The notes under the pieces were generated by a model. That model had not been told where the DNA came from. It ran no database searches and saw only the letters and a program-made list of their open reading frames with translations. A stretch of DNA of 64,000 nt, from contig SRSI01000050.1 of the NCBI GenBank assembly GCA_005656395.1, positions 3,286,001 to 3,350,000 on the forward strand, in the 5' to 3' direction. This document shows, in pieces, positions 1 to 11,417 of the stretch. A program made the translations under genes and the position numbers. This DNA is from Strongyloides papillosus. Taxonomy: Eukaryota > Nematoda > Chromadorea > Rhabditida > Strongyloididae. Position 1 is the stretch's first letter; the number at the start of each line of letters is the position of its first letter.

Positions 1-791
1 TATAAAAAACAATCAACGGCCTCAGGATGTATCAAAGATGTAAAATTAAAATTATATCATCAATAAAAAAAAACTTTATTTTATTTTATGCGTTTTTTAT
101 CCATGATAGAGGAAAAGATTTTTTTTACATTCCAGTACAATATATTGCTACTCAAACTAGTATTATAAAGTCTGTTAGAATGTTAAGAATTACATTTTAG
201 TTTCCTGCACTCTTATATAGAACCGCCTTCTCAATATAAACTCTAATATCAGTGTACATTCAAAAATATATTTTTAGTTATGCATATATTTATATACATA
301 TATATTAAAGTGTCGTCAAAATGATAAATTCCTGTTCATCTTAAATTTTTTTATTATTTTTACTATATGTGATAAGGATTTTTGTGAAAAAATAGATTTT
401 AGGGAAAAAAAAGTTGGGCCTCATTAATCATTAAAGTGGATGTGAATTGATGAATGCTTTTTTTGGGATTGAGATTTTTCTTGTTTTAATTAGTTTTATG
501 GCCTCATGTACTTCTTTACCTCTTATCTTTTTTATTAATTCTTATATTTACATGTCAACCCTGTAGTTTGGAGTTTCTCCTAATATATTATATGTTTACT
601 TTTAATTTAAAAGAAATGAGATTGTTTAATTAAGAGATATTGTAATACCCAAACCATTATTTAGATTATTTTTTGTTTTTTACATTTCAGAATTCAAAAT
701 TTATTATAATATTTAGCTACATCACAAACCAATTGTGATATGATCGGCAATGCCATAAAATTAAGATAATAGTAATAAAATCACAAGAAGG
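1..791. other. upstream flank of the TRPC gene, no gene seen
   Basis: A/T-rich sequence with stop codons in all frames and no protein-like reading frame. The last part probably holds the promoter and 5' untranslated region of the TRPC gene that starts at 792. No recognisable TATA box or RNA gene was found. Confidence 0.5.
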
Positions 792-3700
792 ATGACTGAA
801 GAAATAAACAAGACAACGATATCCGGTAAAAAAACTTTTGTGCCTTTTGATAGAGATGCGTTAGGGAGGGGTGATGAACAACAAAATGGTGGGATTTCAA
901 GTGGAACGTATGATGGTAATTTAACATATAGTGGTGGTATTATTGGTGAAAGTTTTGATGTTATTGATAATACCTCTATACCTATGTCATTTTCTACTCC
1001 AGCAATGTCTGAGGCTATGAGATCACCCTTTCAAAGGAGGAATGAATCGCTACCTTCAACCTCCTCTACAGGTACGACAACAACAACCTTAAATGGTTCT
1101 GATTCACTTGGTGTGGCTGGAGATGTTTTTTCAAAAGAAAGAAAGCCATGGAATTTGGTTGGTTCAAAACCATCATTAACATTCTCACCAACGACAAATT
1201 TTCTTGCTCCACCGTCAAATGATAGTCGTAAGTTTTCACATAAAATCTTCTAAAAAACGTAATTTTTTTGTTTCTCTTTAATATTTATTTGAGTTATATA
1301 TTATATAATTTCTCATAAAGATTAATAAATCTAAATGGAGTTTGTTGTAAAAAACTTAATCAGCTTCTTTTACTTTACCAAGATTGATGTTTATAAGTCT
1401 TTTTTATTGTTTATATTTATTATGTTTAATGATTAAGATTAGGATGATTATCTATTGAATCATCGTTATCATATTCCACCAAAAGTTATAATATATGTAT
1501 ATGTTAAAAGATTTTGTCCAAGTTTTATTATTTGCCCCGATGCCTTAAAATATACTTAAATTTTCTTGGACAAGAAAATAAGAAATTTTTAGGGGGAAAT
1601 TTTAAGGGAAAAATTTTGAATGTATGTGTGAGAATTTTAAGATATATAATGGATATATTAATAGAATATTTATCCAACTTTTACTTAGATATTTAAATGT
1701 ATTCAATTTTTAGTAGAAGGAAGTATATGTATGTTTTTAGTGGGTAAAAAATAAATTTTTTATGTCAAAAAAATTATATGATTTTATATATGTATATTCT
1801 ACTTTTATGAGTAAAAAAATAAATTTTTTAATCTCTTTTTTATCTATTTTAAAAATATGTTAAAAGGATGAAAAATTTTTGATTAACATAACTTATGATT
1901 CTTTTTGAAAAACATATTTTAATAAAAAAAAGTTAAAAGAGTTCGAGGTGAAATGATGAGAGAGATTGATGGTAAGAAGAAAAATATTTTTATGATAAAA
2001 GGTTATTCTCAAAACAATAAGTACAAATCTTTTGATACTGTAAAAAAATTATATAGTTTATTTAAAATAAATCATTTATGATTTATTATAGTAAAGTAGA
2101 GTAATTTTTTTTTGAATTTCCTAAATAAAATAAATATTATGTCGTTATTGATACTACTTATTCTTTAAACTCTAAATGAATTGATATATGAGGAGATAAT
2201 ATACGAAATATTTGTAAAAATTAATATTTATATGTCTATAGTGTAGACCATTTCGCTAAAAAATAAATATCAAATTTCAATAATCCTCCTCAAAATATTA
2301 TCATATAAATTTTTTTAATGACTTTATTATTATTTTTTATCTTTTGAAAAGAGCAATAAGTGTAAACTAAAACTCTCCTTTCTTTATTTTTTCCATCTTC
2401 TCTTTTCATAAATTGAAAACTCAAATGACATCAAATTTTCTTATCATATAATTTTGTTTAAAAACAATCTTATTATCTTTTGACTTATATAAATATAATT
2501 TATATTATACAAAACAAATTTTGCCTTGTATTTAAGAATCACAAATACAAAGGCTACATATGTATATTTATACCAAAACAGAACATAAAGAAAAAATATT
2601 AGTATTTATGAGGAAAAAACTTTCTTTTTTTTTACTTGTCAAAGTTTCCAAACATCTTTTTTACTCCATAAAAGAAGAATAAATAGATTTTAGTTTTTTT
2701 TATCACTTTTTTTTTGTTCCTTCTATCAACATCTAAAAATTCCATTGTAATGAGTATAACAATACACATATTTATGATAAATTTATGCATAATTTAAAGT
2801 AAAAAAAGGAATGAATGTTATCATTTCAACAGACTAAACTTCCAAATGAATAGGGGGTGTGAAAATTGATAATATACTTTTTAAAGGGACATCTTAAACA
2901 CTATATACATTAAAAAAAATTAAGTTAACTCTATTTACCGAGATCCATTTCCTGTATATAGATATTTATTTTATGAAATTTCGAATGAATAAAAGAAAAG
3001 TGAGAGTCTCTTGATGAAAATAAAAATTGAATACTACTTGATAAGAGCTTATATTTGTTTTATTCTTCTTGAGGATTGACGAAGATAATGATGAAGGAGG
3101 ACATTATGTCCTAAAACTCTTGGGTTATTATTTTTTTAAAGTGGACTTTAATTTTATTTTAATTCCCCTTCCTATCTCTTTTAACACTCTCCCTCTCCCC
3201 CCTTCAGTTCTTTTAACTTTTATCATTTTCTTTTTTATAAAGTTTACATTAAAAAAGAAATTTTGTTATAATAAATAGTTATTTAGAAAGATATATATTA
3301 TAAAGTTTGTGATGATATTTTCTCACTAATATTTTTCATTTTCAAACTATACAAATATTAGGGTTATCAAAAATACATGTGTTTTAAAAAGTTTTTCATA
3401 ACATTAAAGATAGCTTTATGCTAAAATAAATGTTATTTAAAAGATATGGAACTAGTAGTAGAAATAAATAGTTTAAAGTTTACCTCCTTTTAAGAAAATA
3501 CATTAAAAGGAAAGAAGAATAAGAGAGATTTTTAAAAAGTTAAAAGACAATTAGTTTTTAACAAAAATTGATATTTAAATTTATATTATATATGGAGATA
3601 TGTTTATATGCTTTATATATGTCTATTTAAATAAAAATCCGGGGGTTGTTAATAGAGAAAATGCAAAAAAATGGAAATTTTTTAAAATATCATTATCATC

Positions 3701-6700
3701 TTATCAACCATCAATAGGTATTTAAGAGAGGCACAACTACAAAGCTATAAGAATGAAAATTTTGAGAAAATGACATTAAATTTAAAGAGATAATAAAAAA
3801 AACTAAAAAGGATAAATTCTAAAAATATAAAAATATTTTAGCAAGTAAAGATATGTCATCAAGTGAAAAAGCAATGCAGGAGAAGCAATTTTTATTAGCC
3901 TGTGAACGAGGTGATATTGGATCAGTGAGAAAATTGTTAGAATGTGCTCGGAAACATCCTGAGTACCTTGATATAAATTGTCTTGATCCTCTTGGAAGGT
4001 CAGCTCTTCATATAGCAATAGAAAATGAAAATATCGAGATGATTGAGGTGTTATTAGATGCAAATATTGAGACAGGTGATGCAATATTGTATGCTATTGG
4101 TGAGGAGAATGTTGAAGCTGTCGAGATAATCATAGAACATTTGGAGAAGATTAATAAATTTAATCCTGAGACTCAAGGTGTTGAGATCAATGAACATTCG
4201 GCTTTTACACCTGATATGACACCAATAATCTTAGCTGCTCATAAAGATAATTATGAAATAATTAAATTACTATTAGATAAAAAAGCAACTGTTCCTCATC
4301 CTCATGATATTAGATGTTTGTGTAAAGATTGTACCTATGCTAAGAGTGAAGATTCATTAAGATTATCGAGATCACGTTTTAATGCTTATCAAGCATTAGC
4401 TAGTCCATCTCTTATATGCTTATCAGCCAGAGATCCAATATTGTATGCATTTGAATTGTCATGGGAATTGAGAAGATTATCATATGTTGAGAATGAGTAT
4501 CGTAATGAATATCAGGAGTTGAGTCAGAAATGTCAGAAGTTTTCTGTTAATATGCTTGATCAAGTACGTGGAGCTAAGGAGCTTGAGATTGTCCTTAACC
4601 ATACAACTAATGCATGGGGTGAGGTTGCTGAAAGATATACAAGTACGGAAGAAGTTTCACACACCTTAGCAAGATTGAAATTAGCTATACAATTGAGACA
4701 GAAAAGATTTGTAGCTCATCCTAATTGTCAGAAGTTGTTGACAGCTTTATGGTATGATAAGTTACCATTTTTTAGCAATAGAAATTTAATTTATAAGGTA
4801 ACTTTGAAATGTTTTTTCATTCTTATTAATAAATATTTTTAGCTTTTAATAATAATAGCAGTATCAATAGCCTATCCTATATTAGCTGTATCATATTTAA
4901 TAGCACCAAAATCATGTATTGGATCATTTATCAAGAAACCATTCATAAAATTTATCTGTCATTCAGCAAGTTATTGTTATTTTTTATTTCTTTTAATATT
5001 GGCATCCCAAAGAATTGATTATACATTTTTCTTTGATTTATTTACAAATGATATCAACGGTAGTGAATCATCAAAAAATGAAGACATAGATCGGAAGGAG
5101 ACAAGAGGCCCACCACCAACACCAGTTGAGTTAGCTATCCTAATATGGGTTATGGGTTTCATATGGGTTGAAATAAAACAGCTATGGGATAGTGGGTTGC
5201 ATGAGTATATGTATGATTTATGGAATATCCTTGATTTCATAACAAATTCCTTGTACCTTTGTACATTTGCCTTGAGAGCAGTGGCATATTATCAAGTTGA
5301 ATCTGAGATGAGAGATCCCAATATGCAGCATATAGGAAGGAAGTTACATCGTAAAGATTGGGATGCCTGGGATCCGACATTAATTTCAGAGTGCATGTTT
5401 GCTACGGCAAATATTTTTAGTAGTTTAAAATTAGTGCACATTTTTACAGTTAATCCTCATTTGGGACCATTAAAAATATCATTAGGGAGAATGGTTATTG
5501 ATATATTAAAATTTTTTATAGTCTATTGTTTGGTGTTATTTGCCTTTGCTTGTGGCCTTAATCAGCTTAACTGGTATTATGCTTCAATGAGGCAACAAGT
5601 AAGTTGTTTTTTTTCTACTTAAAGAGGAAGATTAATTATTTTTCTTGTTTTGAATGGATGTTATTAAAATGATTTATTTTTTAGGAGTGTTTAAAGTACA
5701 AGGAATTATTGAAGATGGAAGATAGAATAAATTTGAATGATGTTGAAATAAAGAATTTAGAGGAATCCTGTGATCCAAAGTATAGGTCATGTGCATCATT
5801 ATTCAACACAGTTGAAACGTTATTTTGGGCATTATTTGGTTTAATAGACTTAAGTCATTTCAATTTAAAAGAGGAACATGCAATAACAGAATGGACAGGA
5901 AAAACAATCTTCGGAAGTTATTCATGCTGTTCAATAATAGTTTTACTTAACATGTTAATTGCTATGATGAGTAATTCATATCAATATATCTCAGATCAAT
6001 CAGATTGTGAATGGAAATTTGCTAGAAGCAAATTGTGGATGGAGTATTTCGATGATACGGCAACGTTACCTCCACCATTTAATATTATACCATCACCGAA
6101 AAGTTTCTACTATATTAGTAGATGGTTGTGCGAAAATATATTTAGCTTTAGTAAGAAACTTCAGTTGGTTAAACAGAAAAGTATGAGGGTATGTTTTGAT
6201 GGAATTTTTTCGTTGGATCATGATTTCATACACGTAAAAAAGAAGTTACTTTTTTTACAATATGTCTAATCATGAGAAGATGAAAAAAGTCTCTTTTTTT
6301 AGGGTTTTATAAAAGTTTCAGAATATTCTAATTTTAAAATCAGTAAATCAAAAAGAGAATTATTATCGAGTAAGATTTATTGAAATTTAAGTTTCTGTTT
6401 TATTTCAGCGAACGCTACGAGTTATTGCTGAGCGAGAGTCTGTCTTTGGGGTACAGCTTTTTTCATAATTATTAGTCTTTTTTTGTCTTCGTTTTTTTTC
6501 CACTAACATATTTAATGTTATATTTTTTTTATTGTTATCTGTAGTTTTTATTTTCTATAAAAGTTTAGTAAAAATATTTTTGTCAAAGTATTCTTCCATT
6601 CTATAATTGAATGGATCTTTGTTTTGCTGCAAACCATCCCCAATATGTTATTTATCAAATGTCTTTTTCATGATATTTAATTAATTTTTATTTAATTACA

Positions 6701-7498
6701 GTTTGTGTCAAAGAATTTAATAAAACGTTACATTGCACAGATGCAAAGGAGAAAACAATTAAATGAAGGTGTTAGTGAGGATGATGTAAATGAGATAAAA
6801 CAAGACATTAGCGCTTTCCGCTTTGAATTATTGGGGATATTTAAGAATGCTGGTTTTGTTACAGGCCATAGTGATATTACACAGAAAATTAATTGTAAGT
6901 CGTAATGTTAAGAAATTTTATTTTTTTCTATTTAATTTTAATAATAATGTAATAAATATTTCGTTTTTAAGCACGTGCTAAGAGGAGAGCGGCAATGGCA
7001 GAGAGGAGGATGAAGGGATCCTCAGCGACATTTAATCTCCCAATACCAGAGGAATGGAATTCAGATAAGAATAGTGGGGGTGATAGTAAAGTAGCACATC
7101 AAAATAGGCCAAGTCGATCAGATAGTATTGTTAATTTAGCTAATTCATTGAAATTATCCAATTGGTATCATCTAAATAAGTTGAGAAAACGTGTTAGTTT
7201 CAGAAAATCAAGTGGAAGTAGTAATACATTATCAATTGATAGTTCAAGTGGTTTGATGTTATCAAAGAAACAAAGTTTATCATCATCAGGTTTTGATAGG
7301 AAAGAAAGCATCCTTGAGGAGTCAGAACAAGATTTAAGAAACGAATTAGAATCAGAAAGTAGTTTTCTCAAAAATACCACTGAAGGTGGTACAGGAAAAA
7401 GAGGAAGTGCAGATGCAATATTGAAAAGGTTGAAATTTAGGAAGACTAATAAACAAAGTTGTACTGTTGACGGTACAACAGAAGAGTTAATATTGTAA
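792..7498 (+). CDS. TRPC-type transient receptor potential cation channel
   Basis: A canonical TRP channel of the plasma membrane, which passes cations downstream of receptor/phospholipase C signalling in its family. I join seven exons: 792-1227, 3842-4797, 4843-5598, 5685-6188, 6409-6450, 6702-6894 and 6972-7498. All phases agree and give 1137 residues. Seen: ankyrin repeats from about residue 155 ([18 protein letters not shown]), a [13 protein letters not shown] cysteine stretch, six membrane spans, a pore segment with LFW near residue 762, and the TRP box [10 protein letters not shown] near 825. The C-terminal tail is long and Ser/Lys-rich. The first exon encodes 145 low-complexity residues and is separated by a 2.6-kb intron. 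It is included because its GTAAGT donor and the TTTTAG at 3841 join in frame. A shorter form starting at Met 3853 is equally possible. The 42-base fifth exon is a micro-exon. Whether this is the trp-1 or trp-2 orthologue cannot be told. Confidence 0.88.
1228..3841 (+). other. 2.6-kb first intron of the TRPC gene
   Basis: Begins GTAAGT and ends TTTTAG. It is by far the longest intron in the window; most others are 30-100 bases. It contains only A/T-rich sequence and short chance reading frames, and no nested gene was found. It may carry an internal promoter for the short TRPC form, since an acceptor at 3841 lies just ahead of a good Met codon at 3853. Confidence 0.55.
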
Positions 7499-7504
7499 AC
7501 AAAA

Positions 7505-7512
<8 letters not shown>

Positions 7513-7540
<28 letters not shown>
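7513..7540. repeat. AT dinucleotide microsatellite
   Basis: An uninterrupted run of AT units directly behind the TRPC stop codon, probably in its 3' untranslated region. Confidence 0.9.
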
Positions 7541-7543
<3 letters not shown>

Positions 7544-7882
7544 TATAAGGGTAATGATAAAAATCTATAAATTTATATTTATTCATATATTGATCTCTAT
7601 GAAAAATAAGATTAGTAATTTTTTTTAACTTTTGATTTTTAAAATCTAAACATATAATGATTATTTTTTGAGATTTATATATTAATTTTATCCATCAAAC
7701 TGTTAAATGTTATTTAAATTTATAAATTTTTTTAATTTAACTTTATCACTGTTGTCTTTATATTGAATAAACTTTTTTTTAAAGAAAATTGAAGCATAAA
7801 TAATGTTTTTTATTTCAAGTTCATAAATAATTATACGAAATTTTTTTTATATTAATATAATTAGTAAAATTATTATTCTAAT

Positions 7883-8437
7883 TTAAAAATCACCATTTCT
7901 CAACTTTTGATCAATATCCTGAACCACTTCATCAGGAAGATTATATTTTTCTTCTAAATTTCTATAAAATTTCATTTGGTCAGCATCAGTCACCTTTTTT
8001 GCTGCTTTTTTTCCAAAACCCAATTTTCCTATTTTCTGTATTGATTGTGATATACTTGATGATATTGATTGAGATGCTGAACGTGAAGATGATCTTGAGG
8101 ATTGTTTTTTATACTTTTTTGATGATAATACTGATGATGATTGTGACGACGATTGTGACGATGATGCTCCTGATAGATTAATTGATTTGACAATATTTTT
8201 CTTCTTTATACCATTTATTATCATTAAAACTGTAAAAGCAATGAATCCAAGAATCAGTAGTACATTTATTGATATTAAGAAGTAGGAAAATGTGGTTAAT
8301 TTAACTAGTTCAAAACCGGACGGAATCTTCATGGGTTTCAGATTTTGATATGGGCTTTTGAATTTTTGAAGATGGTTTGTATTATTTGGAAGTGTACCAT
8401 CTTCTAAAGTTAACCTTAAAGATAGATTTGATCTCAT
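7883..8437 (-). CDS. orphan single-pass membrane protein with Ser-rich tail
   Basis: A single-exon frame of 184 residues that I do not recognise. A polar N-terminal segment of about 50 residues is followed by one strong hydrophobic span (about residues 52-75, FLISINVLLILGFIAFTVLM). Next come a Lys-rich stop-transfer patch, a Ser/Gln-rich low-complexity stretch (about 90-130) and a charged C-terminus with a possible helix (residues 150-184). There is no cleavable signal peptide, so a type III or tail-in-cytosol topology is likely. It is convergent with the TRPC gene, 384 bases away. Codon use and the frame length against A/T-rich background support a real gene, but no function can be inferred. 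Confidence 0.65.
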   Translation of the reverse strand: MRSNLSLRLTLEDGTLPNNTNHLQKFKSPYQNLKPMKIPSGFELVKLTTFSYFLISINVLLILGFIAFTVLMIINGIKKKNIVKSINLSGASSSQSSSQSSSVLSSKKYKKQSSRSSSRSASQSISSSISQSIQKIGKLGFGKKAAKKVTDADQMKFYRNLEEKYNLPDEVVQDIDQKLRNGDF

Positions 8438-9627
8438 GGAAAAATAATAAAATTGTTGGCTATCTAAACAATTTATTTCCTACTAATTTTCATATCACCA
8501 TATTATATTCAAATTGTTTAAAAAATGTATTAAAATTAATATTATAAACATATTTCTGTTAAAAATTTGTTTAATAATTTATCAAAGAAGCCTTTTAATT
8601 TATTAACCTTTGAAATCAGAAAGAAAGTGAATACTTTACGATTTTTTAAAATAATTGTTGCTTACAAGAATAAAAAAAAATTAAGATTAATTTGTTTTCA
8701 CTACATTTCTTTTAACTAAAATAATTGGCATAAATTTAGTAATTGCGTAGTTTAACTATCATTACTCTTAGAACAACTTTACAACTACATCAATTAAATT
8801 TAAAATAAAAGTAGTTGTACATATTTTAATTAAAAAGTATAAGTATTCAAATATTTTTATCAATTTTAATGGTTATTTTTATTATAAGAAATGAGGAAGA
8901 AGAGAAAAAAATCAAGTGACTAAAAAGTGGATATAAACTTTAAGAAATCAAAAAAACTATAGAATATGGTGAGTGAATTCCTACCAACTTTCTCACAAAT
9001 AATGTTTAATGAAAATTAATTTAATTTCAGGATTCATAAAAAATTAAAGGGAAAAACTTTTTTAATATAGTATTAAAAAATATAATAAACATTATTTAAA
9101 AATAAATAAATTTACTTGAAATAAAAAATTTGTATCCTATCAAAATGCTTAAGGTTTATTTTTCGTTTTAATTTACTTTTTTTTAATTGAAAGAAAAAAT
9201 TTCTAACTATTAAAAATAATGAATATTTTATAGAAAAATACGTATAAAATACATGAAATAAAACCATATTTTTTACAAATTACAATGTAATATAAATATT
9301 ATTGTGAAATTGTGGCATCAATTGTTATTCTAGTTATGTATATTCAAGCATATGACCTTTATGAAAACAGTCGAAAAAATAATATTACGTATAAATTTCA
9401 AGGAATCATTTTAATAATTGATTTTTAATATTTTTATATCAAATTTGATATCACAGTATTTATGGGGGCTTCTATTATTTGATATAAAAAATTAAATAAA
9501 TTATTAAATAAACTATATTTTTATATAAAAGATTTGGCACGTTTCATTTAACTAAATATATAAAATAATCCGAATAGTGATTAAAAAATTTATCATTGCT
9601 TGTTATCATATATCTTAACTATTTAAT
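8438..9627. other. gap before the CAP array; contains the start of the first duplicated spacer
   Basis: No gene seen. From about 8890 the sequence resembles the spacers before the next three array units: the motif AAATCAAGTGACTAAAAAG and the following stretch recur near 12057, 14547 and, more weakly, 17328. The left edge of the array duplication therefore lies near 8.89 kb. Confidence 0.55.
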
Positions 9628-10749
9628 ATGATATTTTTATTAAATATTATAATATTTATTAATTTATTTTTTTAGAAGGAAATTGTCAAATGGACTGCAT
9701 CCTAAGTAGAAAGCATTCTCGAAAAGGTACGACGAATGATGATAAAGATTCTAGTGAAGTTTTAAATACTTCTGGTGTAAAAATGAGGCCTGTTATAGAA
9801 TGATCTTTCATTAAAAAGGGGGTATTCAAGGGAACCTTCTGAAGGAATGATGAAACTTATTAGTGAAATGGATAATTCAATTTATATAAAAAGTCAAGCT
9901 ATTTCTAATAATCTTCAAGGTGATAGTATGCTATCAATCGCAAATTTGATATGTAAACTCAAGGGGGTAAGTCAATTGAAGATTTAACAGAAGAATCTTA
10001 TCAAAAACAAAGTCTTTTTTCAAGAACTATGTCTGTAAGAAAACTCAACCGATAAACGTTTATCAAGACTCTATGGAAGAAGGCATTCTCTTTCCCATGC
10101 TACAATTCGTGGAAAGAAACCAACTATAAATCAATTTATACCCAAATTTAGAAATTTTGATATTGAACCATATCATGGTTCTCCAGAATATTGAGTTAGC
10201 GATTATGTTTGTGGGAATGTTTGGAGTGGATGTGGTTATTTGTGTTTTGTTCCTGAACAGTTTATAGAATTAAAGTTTAGAGTGACTTTTTTTTAATAAC
10301 TTGTTCAAAATTCCATAGTAAATAGTTGACCGATAAATTAAATAGATATAGAAAAATACATAAAGTGCATTCATTATTAAAAGATATTACTCTTTATAAA
10401 AAAGCACAAAAACATGCTAGAAATCTAGCTACAGCAAAAAGTTTAAGGCGTGACAACAGTGATATAAGAAATGGTTTAGTTATGAGTATAGTTTATTTTA
10501 TCCAGCAGCTAGTGTAATAATGAAAAAATGGTATGACGAAAGTTATAATTATGATTATTCACAAATAAATACAAAACCAGGATTTCAAAGTTTTACTCAA
10601 TTGATTTGGAAAAGAACAACACATATTGGTATTGGTGTTGCAACTAGGATTCCATATTTAGATTGTTCTTAAACTTTTTCCAAGAGGTAATATCAACGGT
10701 AAATATAAGCAAAGTATTAATAAACCAAGCAAAAATGTATTGAATGATA
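9628..10749 (+). pseudogene. decayed SCP/TAPS (CAP-domain) gene, first unit of the array
   Basis: Aligns throughout with the three intact CAP genes downstream, including the promoter-proximal motif, signal peptide, pre-CAP domain, intron and CAP domain. It is broken in several places. A TAG stop falls inside the signal peptide at 9673-9675. Frameshifts and stops follow in the basic region. A Cys codon of the pre-CAP domain has become TGA (near 10192), the intron donor has changed from GTAAGT to GTGACT, and an extra base shifts the frame near 10496 in the YYPAAS motif. No full-length product is possible. It probably carried one basic repeat, like the next gene. Confidence 0.88.
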
Positions 10750-10841
10750 TTTCCATCAAATACTTTTTTTATAATTATATAAGCAATCAATTTATTTAGC
10801 CATCGTATTTTAAAAAGTTATCAATGAAGCTTATATAAACA

Positions 10842-11417
10842 AGTCATATTTAGACATGGGATCCGACCCTGGTCGACCCTTGAAAATGGGTCGACTCCTG
10901 ACCAATTTTTAAGGGTCGACCCCAAATTTTAGGGTCGGTTTTATACTATTCACTGACAACTTTGGAAAATTAATCTGTTAGTGAAATAATAATTATCTCT
11001 ACAATATTAAAAATATTAGTTCTGAAATTAATATTGGCCATTTTTGGAGTTCAGTAAAGTTATCAGCACCTAATTTACATAGTCAATTATTAAAAATTAA
11101 GAATAATAAAGTCAACTAACATCAAATCTGAGAGTTCAACACTATTATATATTAGAAATTGTCGACGAACTAATTTAACTACTAAGAATTTGAACAATTT
11201 ATTAGTTTTAAGGGGTCATTTATAATTTATATATTGTAATATTTTTATTAATAAAAAATTTTCTTTAATTATAATAAAATTATGTTTTTTACAGGGGTAT
11301 ATGTTACTAGTTTAACGAGTCGTTTTGGGTCGACCCGGGTCGATTTTAAAAAGCGACCCTAAACCGACCGACCCCGGGTCGAAAAATTTACCGACCCGCC
11401 CATGTCTAGTCATATTT
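10842..11417. repeat. 10-base target site duplication flanking the inserted element
   Basis: The word AGTCATATTT occurs at 10842-10851 directly before the element and again at 11408-11417 directly after it. In the next array unit the same site exists once, uninterrupted, at 13901-13910, followed by ATGTATTAC just as the right copy here is followed by ATGCATTAC. Confidence 0.85.
10852..11407. mobile_element. 556-base non-autonomous DNA transposon (MITE-like, possibly Mutator-type)
   Basis: The ends are inverted repeats: the left end begins AGACATGGG and the right end finishes CCCATGTCT. Further in, both ends carry many GGGTCGACC-like words in opposite orientation, which makes them conspicuous G/C-rich islands in an A/T-rich region. 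The roughly 350-base centre is A/T-rich and has no coding capacity, so it would depend on a transposase supplied elsewhere. The 10-base target duplication fits Mutator-like elements (usually 9-11) better than hAT (8) or Tc1/mariner (TA). The family assignment is inference. Confidence 0.8.

Noticed and set aside
1514..1696. 60-codon frame inside the first TRPC intron
   Set aside because: Alternative start codon, Asn/Leu/Tyr-rich composition from A/T-rich DNA, no domain, lies within a well-supported intron.
3069..3278. 69-codon hydrophobic frame in the same intron
   Set aside because: Phe/Leu/Ile runs reflect T-rich sequence; no splice or start context.
3803..4084. minus-strand frame of 93 codons
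   Set aside because: Lies opposite the ankyrin-repeat exon of TRPC and has no family signal; a shadow.
10326..10517. 63-codon frame in the pseudogene
   Set aside because: A remnant of the second CAP exon cut off by a frameshift, not an independent gene.
10852..11407. G/C-rich ends first considered as satellite or RNA gene
   Set aside because: Inverted orientation of the ends plus target duplication and unfilled sister site fit a transposon better.
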